From Chitinophaga dinghuensis (lineage in GTDB: Bacteria; Bacteroidota; Bacteroidia; Chitinophagales; Chitinophagaceae), in NCBI RefSeq assembly GCF_003259435.1, contig NZ_QLMA01000003.1, positions 248,001 to 312,000 of the forward strand: a stretch of 64,000 nucleotides of DNA, given 5' to 3'. The notes beneath the pieces were generated by a model. The model saw nothing but the letters and a program-made list of their open reading frames with translations, searched no databases and was not told the DNA's origin. Shown here in pieces: positions 9,338 to 18,697 of the stretch. A program made the translations under genes and the position numbers. Numbering within the stretch: the first letter of the stretch is position 1; the number at the start of each line of letters is the position of its first letter.

Positions 9338-9728
9338 TTTTGTGTGTTTCTGTCGGCTTTTCATCTTCCATGTAGCAACGGCCATTGAATTTAGCGGTTG
9401 GCTCCATTTCGAAATGATTAGTGTAGACATCTCCCTTTACAAGTGCATTTCCTTTCAGGAACAGGAGCTCATCCACTTTGATGATTCCAGTAACTTTCCC
9501 CATAATGTCGGCACTCTGACAAACCAAATCTCCGGTAATGTCTCCTTCCGGACCTACTACTATTTTAGCTTTGGTTGATACCAGACCGTTTACCTGGCCA
9601 TCAATGCGGATATCACCTTCACAAACGATGTCGCCCTGAATAGAGGTACCACTTCCGATAATGTTGATAGTAGAGGAGGGCAGCATGCTTTTGCCGTCGC
9701 CTTTAGATTTTGAACTGTTATTAAACAT
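9291..9728 (-). CDS. Bactofilin family protein
   Basis: 145 residues. The core (about 23-125) is a run of six-residue beta-helix turns ('IGSGTSIQGDIVCEGDIRI', 'GDITGDLVCQSADIMGKVTG', 'ALVKGDVYTNHFEME'), the DUF583 bactofilin pattern, flanked by short hydrophilic tails rich in Lys and Glu. Bactofilins form nucleotide-free filaments at the membrane and help place cell-wall enzymes or stalks. It is the first gene of the run bactofilin, atpZ-like, AtpI-like, sprT-like. The envelope genes sprE-like and PBP1A lie just across the divergent region. Confidence 0.92.
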   Translation of the reverse strand: MFNNSSKSKGDGKSMLPSSTINIIGSGTSIQGDIVCEGDIRIDGQVNGLVSTKAKIVVGPEGDITGDLVCQSADIMGKVTGIIKVDELLFLKGNALVKGDVYTNHFEMEPTAKFNGRCYMEDEKPTETHKNGKSVAKKEAEQPQA

Positions 9729-9851
9729 AGGTTTTCAGGTTTTTCAGTTTTGAAAGTTAAAACGATGTAAAATAAATTAAATTATTTTGAGATTTATTGA
9801 TAATCTGTAATTAACTAATAATCAATAATATATATTCAAAATAGTTACTGT

Positions 9852-10256
9852 TTAATAGGTGCTGCCATCCACTTTGGGCACCTGTACCATCGTTGTATCT
9901 AGTTTGCCGGTAAACTCGCCGTTGATCACCTGTTTGATGTTATTCAGGTACTTATCACGGGCATTTACGGCATTTTCGAGAGAGTCTGCGCGCATTTTGA
10001 GATGGATAAATTCTCTGCGCTGCTTCAGATCGCCATAGCCGGGAATATAATAACGCAAGGGCGTGAACACAATGGTAGCTACTGTAATAGCCACCAGCAA
10101 TACAAAGAGGGTACTCAATGCTATGTATACGCTCATTCTCGACAATTTGAACGAAGTTACTTCATCATAAGTTTCATCGTTCATAATAACCAGACGATAC
10201 TTATGACTAAGCTTCTCTAAATTTCTTCTTTTATTTTTATTCCCCTTCCTTGCCAT
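9852..10256 (-). CDS. Single-pass membrane protein resembling the N-terminus of M23 peptidases, no peptidase domain
   Basis: 134 residues. A basic cytosolic start is followed by 'KLSHKYRLVIMNDETYDEV', a membrane helix (about 42-64), 'TPLRYYIPGYGDL' and a charged, probably coiled-coil segment. This layout is close to the N-terminal anchor of Bacteroidota M23/LytM peptidases, which continue into a catalytic domain. Here the protein stops before any such domain, and no frame downstream restores one. It may be a stand-alone partner or regulator of wall hydrolases; that is inference. Divergent from the sprE-like gene, with weak -7-like TAACTTTA (minus strand) at 10284-10291. Confidence 0.65.
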   Translation of the reverse strand: MARKGNKNKRRNLEKLSHKYRLVIMNDETYDEVTSFKLSRMSVYIALSTLFVLLVAITVATIVFTPLRYYIPGYGDLKQRREFIHLKMRADSLENAVNARDKYLNNIKQVINGEFTGKLDTTMVQVPKVDGSTY

Positions 10257-10429
10257 TGCAATTTTTTCGTTTTCAGGCGGCTAAAGTTAATCATATTTGT
10301 TTTATTTGTTGTTTCGTTTATCAGATATAGGGAGATACAGAAAAAAAATCTGATAGTCTATGCATTCTCAAGGTTGATTATCAGCCGGTTAAATGATAAA
10401 TTATTATAAGATTTTCCACATTTTTACAG

Positions 10430-10437
10430 TATCTTTA
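10430..10437 (+). promoter_or_regulatory. Possible -7 element of the sprE-like gene
   Basis: TATCTTTA differs from TAnnTTTG only in the last base. It lies in an AT-rich divergent region, 55 bp before the ATG. No -33 match is seen. Confidence 0.3.
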
Positions 10438-10492
10438 AAATATTTTTTTAATCTGGAAGTTATATATATTTAGCCTATACACCCTGGCATCC

Positions 10493-13400
10493 ATGAATCG
10501 CAACAAGTTACTATTAAGATATTTTGCTTTACTTTTTTTATTGTGCATGGGAATACCAGCGGCTTGGGCGCAGATTCAACAGCCCCAGAACCGTAACCAG
10601 CAGACGGTGATACGGCCCCAGAACCAGTCACAAAAAAGCAATCCTCAGGGTAATACCCAGGGAAAACCGTTGTTTCAACTCGGAGCCGGCAATAATACCA
10701 AAGTACAAGATCGTCGTACCCCCGCTGAAATCATGCTGGAGAAAAAACGATGGACCCTCTACCGCGCCTTCTGGCAAAACCTGGCCACCCGCTATAACTA
10801 CTATTTCCATGCAAGAACAAAGCTGAACAAAGTAGTACGTACCGTCAACCGCCAGGGGCAGGACAACTATAATGTTTTATTGCCTTTCTATCCTTTCACC
10901 ATGCAGAACCAAAGCTTTAGCAAAAAAGAACTGGATTCTGTAGTGGAAAAGGCCTCTACCGGCATACAACTCCACGATCCCAGAGGAAAATGGATACCTG
11001 ATTGCTATGTACTCATGGGCCGCGCCTACTTCTACGAAGGAGACCTGGACAATGCCAACAAAACCTTCCAGTTCGTTAATATCGCTTTTGCGCCAAAGAA
11101 TAAGAAGGAATACAAAACCGTGATCGGCTCTGCAGAGAACGATCACATTTCCGTTGCCACCAAAGAAAAAACAAAAGGTATCCTGGGGCCGTTCCGCCAT
11201 AAAAGCGCCCGCAACGACGCTTTCCTCTGGCGAGCCCGCACCCTCCTGGAACAAAAGGAATTCGATGAGGTACAAGCCTTGCTGAACGTACTCCATAACG
11301 ACCCGAAATTCCCCAAACGCCTGGAAGGCTCCCTCGCTGAAGTAAGAGCTTACGGCAACTACATCCAGGGCAGATACCCGGAAACAATTGAGCCTTTACA
11401 AATCGCCATAGATAAAAGCAGGGATAAAGTAGCTAAAGCGAGAATGTCCTTCATTCTCGGTCAGCTGTTGGCCATGCAAAACCGCCCGGATTCTGCTATT
11501 GAGCAATTCCGCGAAGTGATCGCACAGAGGCCTGACCCTATGATGGATTTTCAGGCACGTATCCAGATCGCCAAGCTCAATGCCGCCAGGGAAAACGGCG
11601 ATCCAACGAAAAGTATTGAAGGCCTCCGGCATATGCTCCGCAAAGAGCGCTTCCATCCTTACCGCGATGGGATTCTCTATACAATGGGTATGTTGTCTTA
11701 CCCTAAAGATGCAGATGCTGCCCAGGCCTACATGCAGAAATCACTGAAAGAACCCAGCAATAACCTGGTACAACGCACCCTCACTTATAAAGGCATCGCA
11801 GATATCTACTACGATCAGCGTAACTACCTGGAAGCAAAGAAATATTACGATAGTACCGCTGGCGTAATGACCAACGACTTTGCAGATGCTGCTGTGGTGA
11901 CAACCCGTAAGAACGTATTAGGAGATGTTGCAGCCAGAGTGGCATTGATTCATCGGGAAGATAGTCTCCAACGCATTGCTATGATGCCTGAATCAGATCG
12001 TAACATTTATCTCTCTAAACTTGCAGGCACAATAAAGAAAGAAGCGGCGGATAAAAAGAAAGCAGATGCTAAAAATGCCTCCAACTCCAGTAACAACGTT
12101 GCTTTTGGCAGCAGTTTGATGGGGAATGCTGCTGGATTCGCTCCGCAAAACGATGGGAATGGCGACTGGTACTTCTATAATCAGGCGGCAAAATCTTCCG
12201 GTTATTCTGAATTCAAACGCCGTTGGGGTAACAGGCAACTGGCGGATAACTGGCGTCGTAGTCAGCCTAGCGGTAACAATGCCAATATCGCCAACAACGG
12301 ACCAGCTATGCTCAATGCGCCTACAGAACAAGCGCCTGCCACTGTATCGCCCGATAGCATTACCGCTGAAACCCTTGCCCAGGGCCTGCCACTCACCAAA
12401 GAGAAATTTGATATTTCCAGAACGAAATGCCAGGATGCCTGGTTTGAACTGGGAAAACTCTATTACGATAAACTGGAAAATGCGAAACTGGCCATAGAAA
12501 CCTACGATTCATTGCTATACATTTATCCCAACCATCCACAGAAGCCGGAAGTGTTATATTCCCTCTATGTATGGAACGGAAAGCTGGGTAGAAACGATAT
12601 TGCCAACCGCTATAAAAACCAGGTACTTAACGATTACGCACAAACGAATTTCGCAGATTATATCCGTTTTGGGGCTTTGAAAGATATCGATGCCGGTAAG
12701 AAGAAAGCTATCAGTCAGGCCTATGATTCTGCCTATACCGCCTTCCGTAACGGTAACTACGATGCGGCCATCGCCATGCGTGCAATGGTAGATTCTGTAT
12801 ACGGCGTGAATTACCTGCAACCTAAATTTGACCTGTTACAAGCAATGGTAACGGTGAAAACAGATACTTCCTTCGCCACAGATACCACCATGCGCTCTGT
12901 TCGCGCAGTGCAGTATGTACTGAATAAATACGCTTCTGACGAGGCTATTCATTCCCAGGCACAAGCCCTGATGGACGTGCTGAATAAGCGCAAAGAAATA
13001 TATAATTACCTCGCACAACTGGAAATACAGAAAACCAGCAATGGCGGCGCCGCGCTGGATGAGAATATTTCTATCCGCTATCCTTGGCAGAATCCTCAGC
13101 CTTCGCTGACAGATAAAGTAAACACTGCCAAAACGAAAGCAGACAGTATTAAAGTGGCTTCCAATGTAACCGCCAATACGCCGGTACTGAATACGGTAGC
13201 CGCTGCAGTAGCGCCCCCTACGCCGGAAGCGCTACCAATAGCGCCCCCTAAACCGCTGACTCCTTACAAGTTAGATGTAAATAATCCATTCTTTGTGGTA
13301 CTCTCTTTCCAGCGCGTATCGAAAGATTTGATGGATGAGGGACTGAACCAGTTCACCCGCTATAATGCCAACAAACATGCGGCAGACAAAATTGAAGTAG

Positions 13401-13642
13401 GTAGCTTTGTACTAACGCCAAATGATATCATGCTGATATTCAGGCTCTTCCCGAACGAAGACAAAGCACTGGAATACTTCGATGAAATCCGCGATGCTGC
13501 CTCTGCCAATATTATCCCGCGTATTAAGCCTGCAGACTACTCCATGTTCGTCATTTCAAGAGATAATTTTATCCTGCTAAACAGCACCAAGGATTTGGCC
13601 GGATATCGCAAATTCTTTACTGATAATTATGTAACACAGTAA
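10493..13642 (+). CDS. PorW/SprE-like TPR protein (type IX secretion / gliding associated)
   Basis: 1049 residues. Signal peptide about 1-26 (cleavage AWA-Q). Then a Gln/Asn-rich linker, 'AFWQNLATRYNYYFHARTKL' and 'DCYVLMGRAYFYEGDLDNA', which match the opening of PorW/SprE proteins, several TPR units (about 170-480 and 640-760), an Ala/Pro-rich linker (about 880-925) and a C-terminal domain beginning 'NPFFVVLSFQRVSKDLMDEG'. PorW/SprE is a periplasmic lipoprotein needed for type IX secretion. The call rests on layout and recalled similarity. The signal peptide has no convincing lipobox ('FLLCMG' is poor), unlike the textbook lipoprotein. The PBP1A gene follows 83 bp downstream. Confidence 0.7.
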   Translation: MNRNKLLLRYFALLFLLCMGIPAAWAQIQQPQNRNQQTVIRPQNQSQKSNPQGNTQGKPLFQLGAGNNTKVQDRRTPAEIMLEKKRWTLYRAFWQNLATRYNYYFHARTKLNKVVRTVNRQGQDNYNVLLPFYPFTMQNQSFSKKELDSVVEKASTGIQLHDPRGKWIPDCYVLMGRAYFYEGDLDNANKTFQFVNIAFAPKNKKEYKTVIGSAENDHISVATKEKTKGILGPFRHKSARNDAFLWRARTLLEQKEFDEVQALLNVLHNDPKFPKRLEGSLAEVRAYGNYIQGRYPETIEPLQIAIDKSRDKVAKARMSFILGQLLAMQNRPDSAIEQFREVIAQRPDPMMDFQARIQIAKLNAARENGDPTKSIEGLRHMLRKERFHPYRDGILYTMGMLSYPKDADAAQAYMQKSLKEPSNNLVQRTLTYKGIADIYYDQRNYLEAKKYYDSTAGVMTNDFADAAVVTTRKNVLGDVAARVALIHREDSLQRIAMMPESDRNIYLSKLAGTIKKEAADKKKADAKNASNSSNNVAFGSSLMGNAAGFAPQNDGNGDWYFYNQAAKSSGYSEFKRRWGNRQLADNWRRSQPSGNNANIANNGPAMLNAPTEQAPATVSPDSITAETLAQGLPLTKEKFDISRTKCQDAWFELGKLYYDKLENAKLAIETYDSLLYIYPNHPQKPEVLYSLYVWNGKLGRNDIANRYKNQVLNDYAQTNFADYIRFGALKDIDAGKKKAISQAYDSAYTAFRNGNYDAAIAMRAMVDSVYGVNYLQPKFDLLQAMVTVKTDTSFATDTTMRSVRAVQYVLNKYASDEAIHSQAQALMDVLNKRKEIYNYLAQLEIQKTSNGGAALDENISIRYPWQNPQPSLTDKVNTAKTKADSIKVASNVTANTPVLNTVAAAVAPPTPEALPIAPPKPLTPYKLDVNNPFFVVLSFQRVSKDLMDEGLNQFTRYNANKHAADKIEVGSFVLTPNDIMLIFRLFPNEDKALEYFDEIRDAASANIIPRIKPADYSMFVISRDNFILLNSTKDLAGYRKFFTDNYVTQ

Positions 13643-13668
13643 CAGTGCAAAATCCTGAAAATTTCCAT

Positions 13669-13676
13669 TAGCTTTG
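13669..13676 (+). promoter_or_regulatory. -7 element of the PBP1A gene
   Basis: TAGCTTTG, exact match to TAnnTTTG, 49 bp before the ATG. No clear TTTG at the expected distance upstream. Confidence 0.45.
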
Positions 13677-13725
13677 TCGGTCAGACTTTAGGTAAGTTTA
13701 GCCATTTAACAAATCAGAAAAACGC

Positions 13726-16104
13726 ATGAAAAAATCGGTGAAAATATTGTGGGGAGTGGCTTTTGGGATTTTAGCACTATTGACTATCCTCGTATTACTC
13801 ATCAACTTCCGTGTCATTGGCAATATGCCTTCCATGGAAGAACTGGAGAACCCTCGCGCTGCACTGGCCTCCGAAGTAATAGCCGATGATGGTACCATAT
13901 TAGGTAAGTATTATCAGGTAGACCGCTCCAGTAGCGACTATAACGAGATATCTCCAAATGTAATCAACGCCTTGATTGCCACCGAGGAAAGTCGGTTTTA
14001 TGACAATTCAGGGATTGATCCGAAAGCTACTTTTGCCATTCCATTTTACCTCATGATCGGTAAAAAACGTGGCTCCAGTACCATCACACAACAGCTGGCA
14101 CTCAATCTCCAGGCAGATGTACTGGGTAAACAAAGAGCCACAAATCCTATTTCCCGCGGCTTCCAGAAGATACAAGAATGGATTATTGCTGTCAAGCTGG
14201 AAAGAAATTTCACTAAAAAGGAAATTTTAACACTTTATTTAAACACGGTATCCTTCGGTGATAACGTTTACGGTATTGAAAATGGGGCCCGTACCTTCTT
14301 CAGTAAAGATGCCGGACATCTTTCTATCGAAGAGGCGGCCATCCTGGTGGGTATGCTCAAAGGAAATACCCTTTACAACCCTCGCCGTAACCCGAAAATG
14401 GCGCTGGATCGCAGAAATACGGTGATCAAAAACATGCTGGAGAATAACTTCATCACCCCAGCAGAAGCTGCGTCTGCCACCAGCAAACCAATTGTACTGC
14501 ACTACAATAAAATTGACCATAACAAAGGACCTGCTCCTTATTTCCGCGAAGTACTGCGGGATGAGCTGAAAACCTGGTGTGCCAATCATAAAAAATCAGA
14601 CGGTTCTTCCTATAACATCTACCGTGATGGACTGAAAATCTATACGACTATCAATCCACGCATGCAGCTGTATGCAGAAGAAGCCGTACGCCATCACCTG
14701 ATGACGCTCCAGAAATCATTGTTTGCACAAAACAATATCAAATCGGGTAGCGTATGGAAAAACTGGCAGAAAGAACTGAATAAATTCATGCAGGAATCTG
14801 ACCGCTACCAGCAAATGAAAGATGATGGCGCAGATGATTCCACTATCAACCGCGTTTTCAATACGCCGGTTAAAATGAAAGTATTCGGCTGGAGAAGCTT
14901 CACCGAACAGGAAATGAACGATATCGACACCGTTATGACGCCGATGGACTCCATCCGTTACACACGTGCGATTCTCCAGGCCGGCTTTATGGCCATGGAC
15001 CCTGAAAGCGGCGAAGTGAAAGCCTGGGTGGGTGGTCCCGATTTCCGTTATTTCAAAAACGACCACGTATCTAAAACGCGCCGTCAGGTAGGTTCTACAT
15101 TCAAACCATTTCTGTATTGCTTTGCCGTTACAAATGGTATGTCTCCACTCACCATGTTGCCGAATGAGCCAATCACTATCGATGGCTGGACCCCGCATAA
15201 CTCCGAAGGTAGTACCGGCGGTTCTATCACCATGGCAGGCGCACTGGCTAAATCCCTCAACCTTGTAGCAGCTCGTCTGATTCAAATAGTGGGTCCTAAA
15301 AATTTCGCAGATTTCGCTAAGAATAAAATAGGATTCACCCCTAAAATTGATCCATATCCATCCATCGCACTGGGCGCCGTGGATCTCTCGCTGTATGAGA
15401 TGCTCCAGGCATACACGATGTTCCCGGCAAGAGGTATCAATACCAAACCTATCTATATCACCCGTATTGAAGACAGATATGGCAATATCCTGGAAACCTT
15501 CGCGCCTATGAAACGCGAGGTAATCAGTGAGCATGATTCATACACCATGGTGAAAATGATGGAAGGAGTAACTGGTCCGGGTGGAACCGCTGCCCGTCTG
15601 CGTTCCCGTTACAATATCCAAGGGGAAATAGGCGGTAAAACAGGTACCACCAACGATAATACCGACGGTTGGTTTATTGGTTATACGCCGAAAATCCTCG
15701 CTGGTGCATGGGTAGGTTGTGAAAACAACTATCTCCACTTCAGCACTACCGCTATGGGTCAGGGCGCCAATACAGGCTTACCTATCTGGGCTTACTTCAT
15801 GCAGAAAGTATATGCAGATCCAACCTTGAAAGTATCCGCCAGCGATAAATTCATTATGCCGGCAAATATGGCGAATGAATCGTTTGAGGACTTTAACTCC
15901 AATGTGCAGCCAGGTGCGGAAGCAGAGAATTCCGGCAACGGTTCTGAACAGGATTACATAGACTCTTCTGGTTATGGAGATGACTTTGCAAATCCAGGTA
16001 CAGATAAGCCTAAAAAGGACGAGAATAAAGACAAGGATAAGAAAGACGATAAACCTGCGCCACCACAGCCCAAAGCAGTGATGCCGAAAAAGGATAATCA
16101 ATAA
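13726..16104 (+). CDS. Class A penicillin-binding protein (PBP1A-type)
   Basis: 792 residues, anchored by one helix (about 7-27). It polymerises glycan strands and cross-links peptidoglycan. The GT51 domain (about 75-250) keeps the catalytic Glu at E87, but motif 1 reads 'TEESRFYDNSGID', with E for the usual D and N for the usual H; motif 2 'GSSTITQQLALNL' (116-128) is intact. The transpeptidase domain has S457-T-F-K460, SLN at 510-512 and KTG at 638-640. A Lys/Asp/Pro-rich tail (after about 745) is low-complexity. It follows the sprE-like gene but has its own candidate promoter. Confidence 0.95.
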   Translation: MKKSVKILWGVAFGILALLTILVLLINFRVIGNMPSMEELENPRAALASEVIADDGTILGKYYQVDRSSSDYNEISPNVINALIATEESRFYDNSGIDPKATFAIPFYLMIGKKRGSSTITQQLALNLQADVLGKQRATNPISRGFQKIQEWIIAVKLERNFTKKEILTLYLNTVSFGDNVYGIENGARTFFSKDAGHLSIEEAAILVGMLKGNTLYNPRRNPKMALDRRNTVIKNMLENNFITPAEAASATSKPIVLHYNKIDHNKGPAPYFREVLRDELKTWCANHKKSDGSSYNIYRDGLKIYTTINPRMQLYAEEAVRHHLMTLQKSLFAQNNIKSGSVWKNWQKELNKFMQESDRYQQMKDDGADDSTINRVFNTPVKMKVFGWRSFTEQEMNDIDTVMTPMDSIRYTRAILQAGFMAMDPESGEVKAWVGGPDFRYFKNDHVSKTRRQVGSTFKPFLYCFAVTNGMSPLTMLPNEPITIDGWTPHNSEGSTGGSITMAGALAKSLNLVAARLIQIVGPKNFADFAKNKIGFTPKIDPYPSIALGAVDLSLYEMLQAYTMFPARGINTKPIYITRIEDRYGNILETFAPMKREVISEHDSYTMVKMMEGVTGPGGTAARLRSRYNIQGEIGGKTGTTNDNTDGWFIGYTPKILAGAWVGCENNYLHFSTTAMGQGANTGLPIWAYFMQKVYADPTLKVSASDKFIMPANMANESFEDFNSNVQPGAEAENSGNGSEQDYIDSSGYGDDFANPGTDKPKKDENKDKDKKDDKPAPPQPKAVMPKKDNQ

Positions 16105-16151
16105 GATATCAATTTAGACCTGACTGACAGCTGTTTCTAAAATAGGAGAAA

Positions 16152-16568
16152 ATGAAAATAATTGGAATTGCCGTAAGAACAACAAACCAAGAAAGCAAGG
16201 CAGCAGGTGATATTGGTAAATTATGGGAACAATTTTATTCGGAGAATCTGCTGGATAAAATTCCCAACAAAGTATCGAACGATATTTACTCCATATATAC
16301 AGACTACGTGAGCGACTATACGGAGGACTATACCACGATACTCGGTGTAGCGGTATCTTCCTTGGAATCAATTCCGGAAGGAATGGTAGGAAGGGATTTT
16401 CCAGAAGCGCACTTCAGGGAATACCTGGTAGAAGGAGAAATGCCACAGGCGGTAGTTGCCACCTGGGTGGATATCTGGAAACATGATAAAGAACTCAAAA
16501 GAAAGTACACTTATGATTTTGAGTTATATCAGGCAGATGCGCCGGTGAAGATATTCATCGCTATTTAG
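16152..16568 (+). CDS. Stand-alone GyrI-like / AraC effector-binding domain protein
   Basis: 138 residues, no signal peptide. 'MKIIGIAVRTTNQESKAAGD', 'DIGKLWEQFYSENLLDKIP', 'YTTILGVAVSSLESIPEGM' and 'YDFELYQADAPVKIFIAI' fit the two-subdomain GyrI-like small-molecule-binding fold found at the C-terminus of AraC/MerR regulators or alone. No DNA-binding part is present. Ligand unknown. It starts 47 bp after the PBP1A stop on the same strand without a visible terminator between, so read-through from PBP1A is possible. Confidence 0.75.
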   Translation: MKIIGIAVRTTNQESKAAGDIGKLWEQFYSENLLDKIPNKVSNDIYSIYTDYVSDYTEDYTTILGVAVSSLESIPEGMVGRDFPEAHFREYLVEGEMPQAVVATWVDIWKHDKELKRKYTYDFELYQADAPVKIFIAI

Positions 16569-16592
16569 TAAGATCATCACCTTTTTCATATA

Positions 16593-16627
16593 ACAGCCCG
16601 CCGGATGACCGGCGGGCTGTCTCTTTT
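16593..16627. terminator. Bidirectional terminator, GyrI-like gene versus MuiA-type gene
   Basis: A 12-bp perfect GC-rich stem (16593-16604 with 16609-16620) and 4-nt loop, followed by CTCTTTT on the plus strand. The flanking genes converge on it. Confidence 0.88.
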
Positions 16628-18530
16628 ATTGGGCGTTGGTAATCATTCCTTTTGGATAGGTAATCGCATATTTCAATACCCTTTTCTGCTCAGTTGCCGG
16701 AGGTATATTGAGATGCCAGTTTAGTTGTCTGGTATCTTCCTGTAGAACCGCGTCTCCATATTCCACTCTGGAAACTTCCATTTCAGAAGATGTCTTAATA
16801 GGTAACTGATCCTGTACAATCACATTTACAGGTATACCTTTGTTATTGCGTACACTGATTTCCCATGATTTGGAGAAAGTTGTTTTGCCGCCCAGGAATC
16901 CTTTCTTGCTTTCATCTTTCTGCATAGTACGATTTACTACAACTTGCTTATCCTTACCCAGAGAGATTTGCAGAGAATCGGCGCCAGATTGGAGATCCAG
17001 TAAGGTCTTGCCAATATAAGTGCCTTCATAGAAAATACTGGCTTCTCCGTCCAGTAGGTTTAGTTGTTCCCATTCTGTAACAGATGCCGTGAGATAAGCG
17101 GCCTTTTCCAGCTTAGGTATTGCAAAATACTGATAGGAGGCAGGTATTTCCAGTTCCTTGATGCCTACACTGTAAGGTTTTCCATCAGGAAGAATAGTAT
17201 AAGGAACAGGTATATCAAAGTTGACAGTAGTAGGAGTGAATACTTCCGGTACATCCTGAAGGGTACTCATACCGCGTATTTTTATTATCTTTTTATCCGC
17301 ACGGGAATTACTGCTAACAGATAAGCCGGCTAGGCGGCCTTCCAGGTTGCTGTCGGCATAATAACCTGTAACTACTACTTCACCTAGCGCTTTATTATCC
17401 GGTCTGAGTGAAAAGTGCAGGTTATTTCTGGCGGGTAGTTCCGCTGGCATATAACCAATTGATTTTACCTGGATAATATTGTTTCCTGGCGGTTGCTGAA
17501 TACGAAACTTACCTTGTCCGTCTGTGATAGCGCCGAGGGTTCTGCCTTTGATGGAAATAGTGGCGCCAGGCAAAGGGGTATTATCTTCATCCGTTACGAT
17601 ACCGGTTATTTCTGTAGGAGCAACTGTTTGAGCAAGTCCGTTGATATCTGCATTGCGTTCATAAACAGAGTTATAGCTGCGCAGGTACCATGGAAGAAGC
17701 GTAGGTTTGGTACTACTTTCTTCCGGAGAGCCAGAACTGAGGCTCAATTTCACATTTTTCCAATCTTCTCCGCATTGCTGGAATACGTTGGCCTTGTACA
17801 CGAGGTTGATGGGGTGGTTGATATCTTTTACCCGGATATCATAAGAGGGAATCCAGCCGGCATTGCGTACCATATAACTCACGGTGATCTTCCCTGTGGT
17901 AGCGATTTTAGACTGAATATCCAGGATGATATCGCTGGTAGGGATATTATCCTGGTTGTTGAGTGCCATCAGTTGCTGTTCTACCTTTTTCAGTTCAATG
18001 GAGGTTTGTTTGGCCGCCTGCTGGATGTCCAGGATTTTAGATAATATTTCGGATAGCCTTGTCCGTTGGAGATCCAGGGAAGCCTGTAAATCTGCTGCTT
18101 TCACCCCATTATTGCCGGTAACGGTTTGATTCTTCAGCAGCATATTTTTCTCCTCCGTATATACTTGCTCGTTATTGTTTTCCTTAGCCAGTTGTAGTTG
18201 TAGTTTTTCCCTTTGCTGTTGCAGGGTTGCGATTTCCTCTCTTTTATTCTGCTGGCGCAGCATATTGGATTGCCGGGAAACGGCCAGCAGTGTGAAGTCG
18301 CCGTCTCCATTAACCTGGATGCTCTTTTCCTCTACATCTGGAGAAACCTCTGAAATCACGATCTGGTTAACCCCTGCGGCCAGCGCAATACTGCCGGTGC
18401 GTGTGATCTGAGCGCCCTTTATGAATACAGTAACCTTGCTGATAGTGGTGGCCATGGTCTGTTTTTTTGTTTGTGCAGACACGGACCCGGCAATCATCAG
18501 GCAGCCTACGAAGAATAATGTTCGTTTCAT
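16626..18530 (-). CDS. MuiA-family (DUF4140/DUF4139) protein with an inserted SusC-like segment
   Basis: 634 residues; signal peptide 1-20 (VSA-Q). DUF4140-type N-terminal domain about 27-90 ('KVTVFIKGAQITRTGSI'), a long coiled coil about 90-190, then a DUF4139 body ('ISYMVRNAGW...' style, here 'VSYMVRNAGWIPSYDIRVKD', 217-236). Between about 305 and 420 sits a carboxypeptidase-regulatory-like domain ('ITGIVTDEDNTPLPGATISI'), then 'EVVVTGYY' and 'LEGRLAGLSV' and 'IIKIRGMSTL', which copy the domain-to-plug junction of SusC-type TonB-dependent receptors. DUF4139 resumes afterwards. MuiA proteins have no defined biochemical role. Location is probably periplasmic or surface. Confidence 0.85.
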   Translation of the reverse strand: MKRTLFFVGCLMIAGSVSAQTKKQTMATTISKVTVFIKGAQITRTGSIALAAGVNQIVISEVSPDVEEKSIQVNGDGDFTLLAVSRQSNMLRQQNKREEIATLQQQREKLQLQLAKENNNEQVYTEEKNMLLKNQTVTGNNGVKAADLQASLDLQRTRLSEILSKILDIQQAAKQTSIELKKVEQQLMALNNQDNIPTSDIILDIQSKIATTGKITVSYMVRNAGWIPSYDIRVKDINHPINLVYKANVFQQCGEDWKNVKLSLSSGSPEESSTKPTLLPWYLRSYNSVYERNADINGLAQTVAPTEITGIVTDEDNTPLPGATISIKGRTLGAITDGQGKFRIQQPPGNNIIQVKSIGYMPAELPARNNLHFSLRPDNKALGEVVVTGYYADSNLEGRLAGLSVSSNSRADKKIIKIRGMSTLQDVPEVFTPTTVNFDIPVPYTILPDGKPYSVGIKELEIPASYQYFAIPKLEKAAYLTASVTEWEQLNLLDGEASIFYEGTYIGKTLLDLQSGADSLQISLGKDKQVVVNRTMQKDESKKGFLGGKTTFSKSWEISVRNNKGIPVNVIVQDQLPIKTSSEMEVSRVEYGDAVLQEDTRQLNWHLNIPPATEQKRVLKYAITYPKGMITNAQ

Positions 18531-18697
18531 GGGTATATTTTTAGGAATGATGTGTTCTAAGTATAGGATTCCATAAATCCGTTAAAAAAAATTTTCCTGC
18601 CGTTCATAAGTACAAATCGCCAGTGGAAAAGAAGCGTATGCAATTTCGGTCTGTTTTAGTAGTTTCAATGCTGCAAACAACCACCATTAAAAAGAAA

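Noticed and set aside
13205..13255. Direct repeat of TAGCGCCCCCT in the sprE-like gene
   Set aside because: It simply encodes an Ala/Pro linker repeated once; no sign of a mobile element.
14716..15534. A 272-codon minus-strand frame opposite the PBP1A gene
   Set aside because: Antisense shadow over conserved transpeptidase motifs, with no upstream signal or domain.
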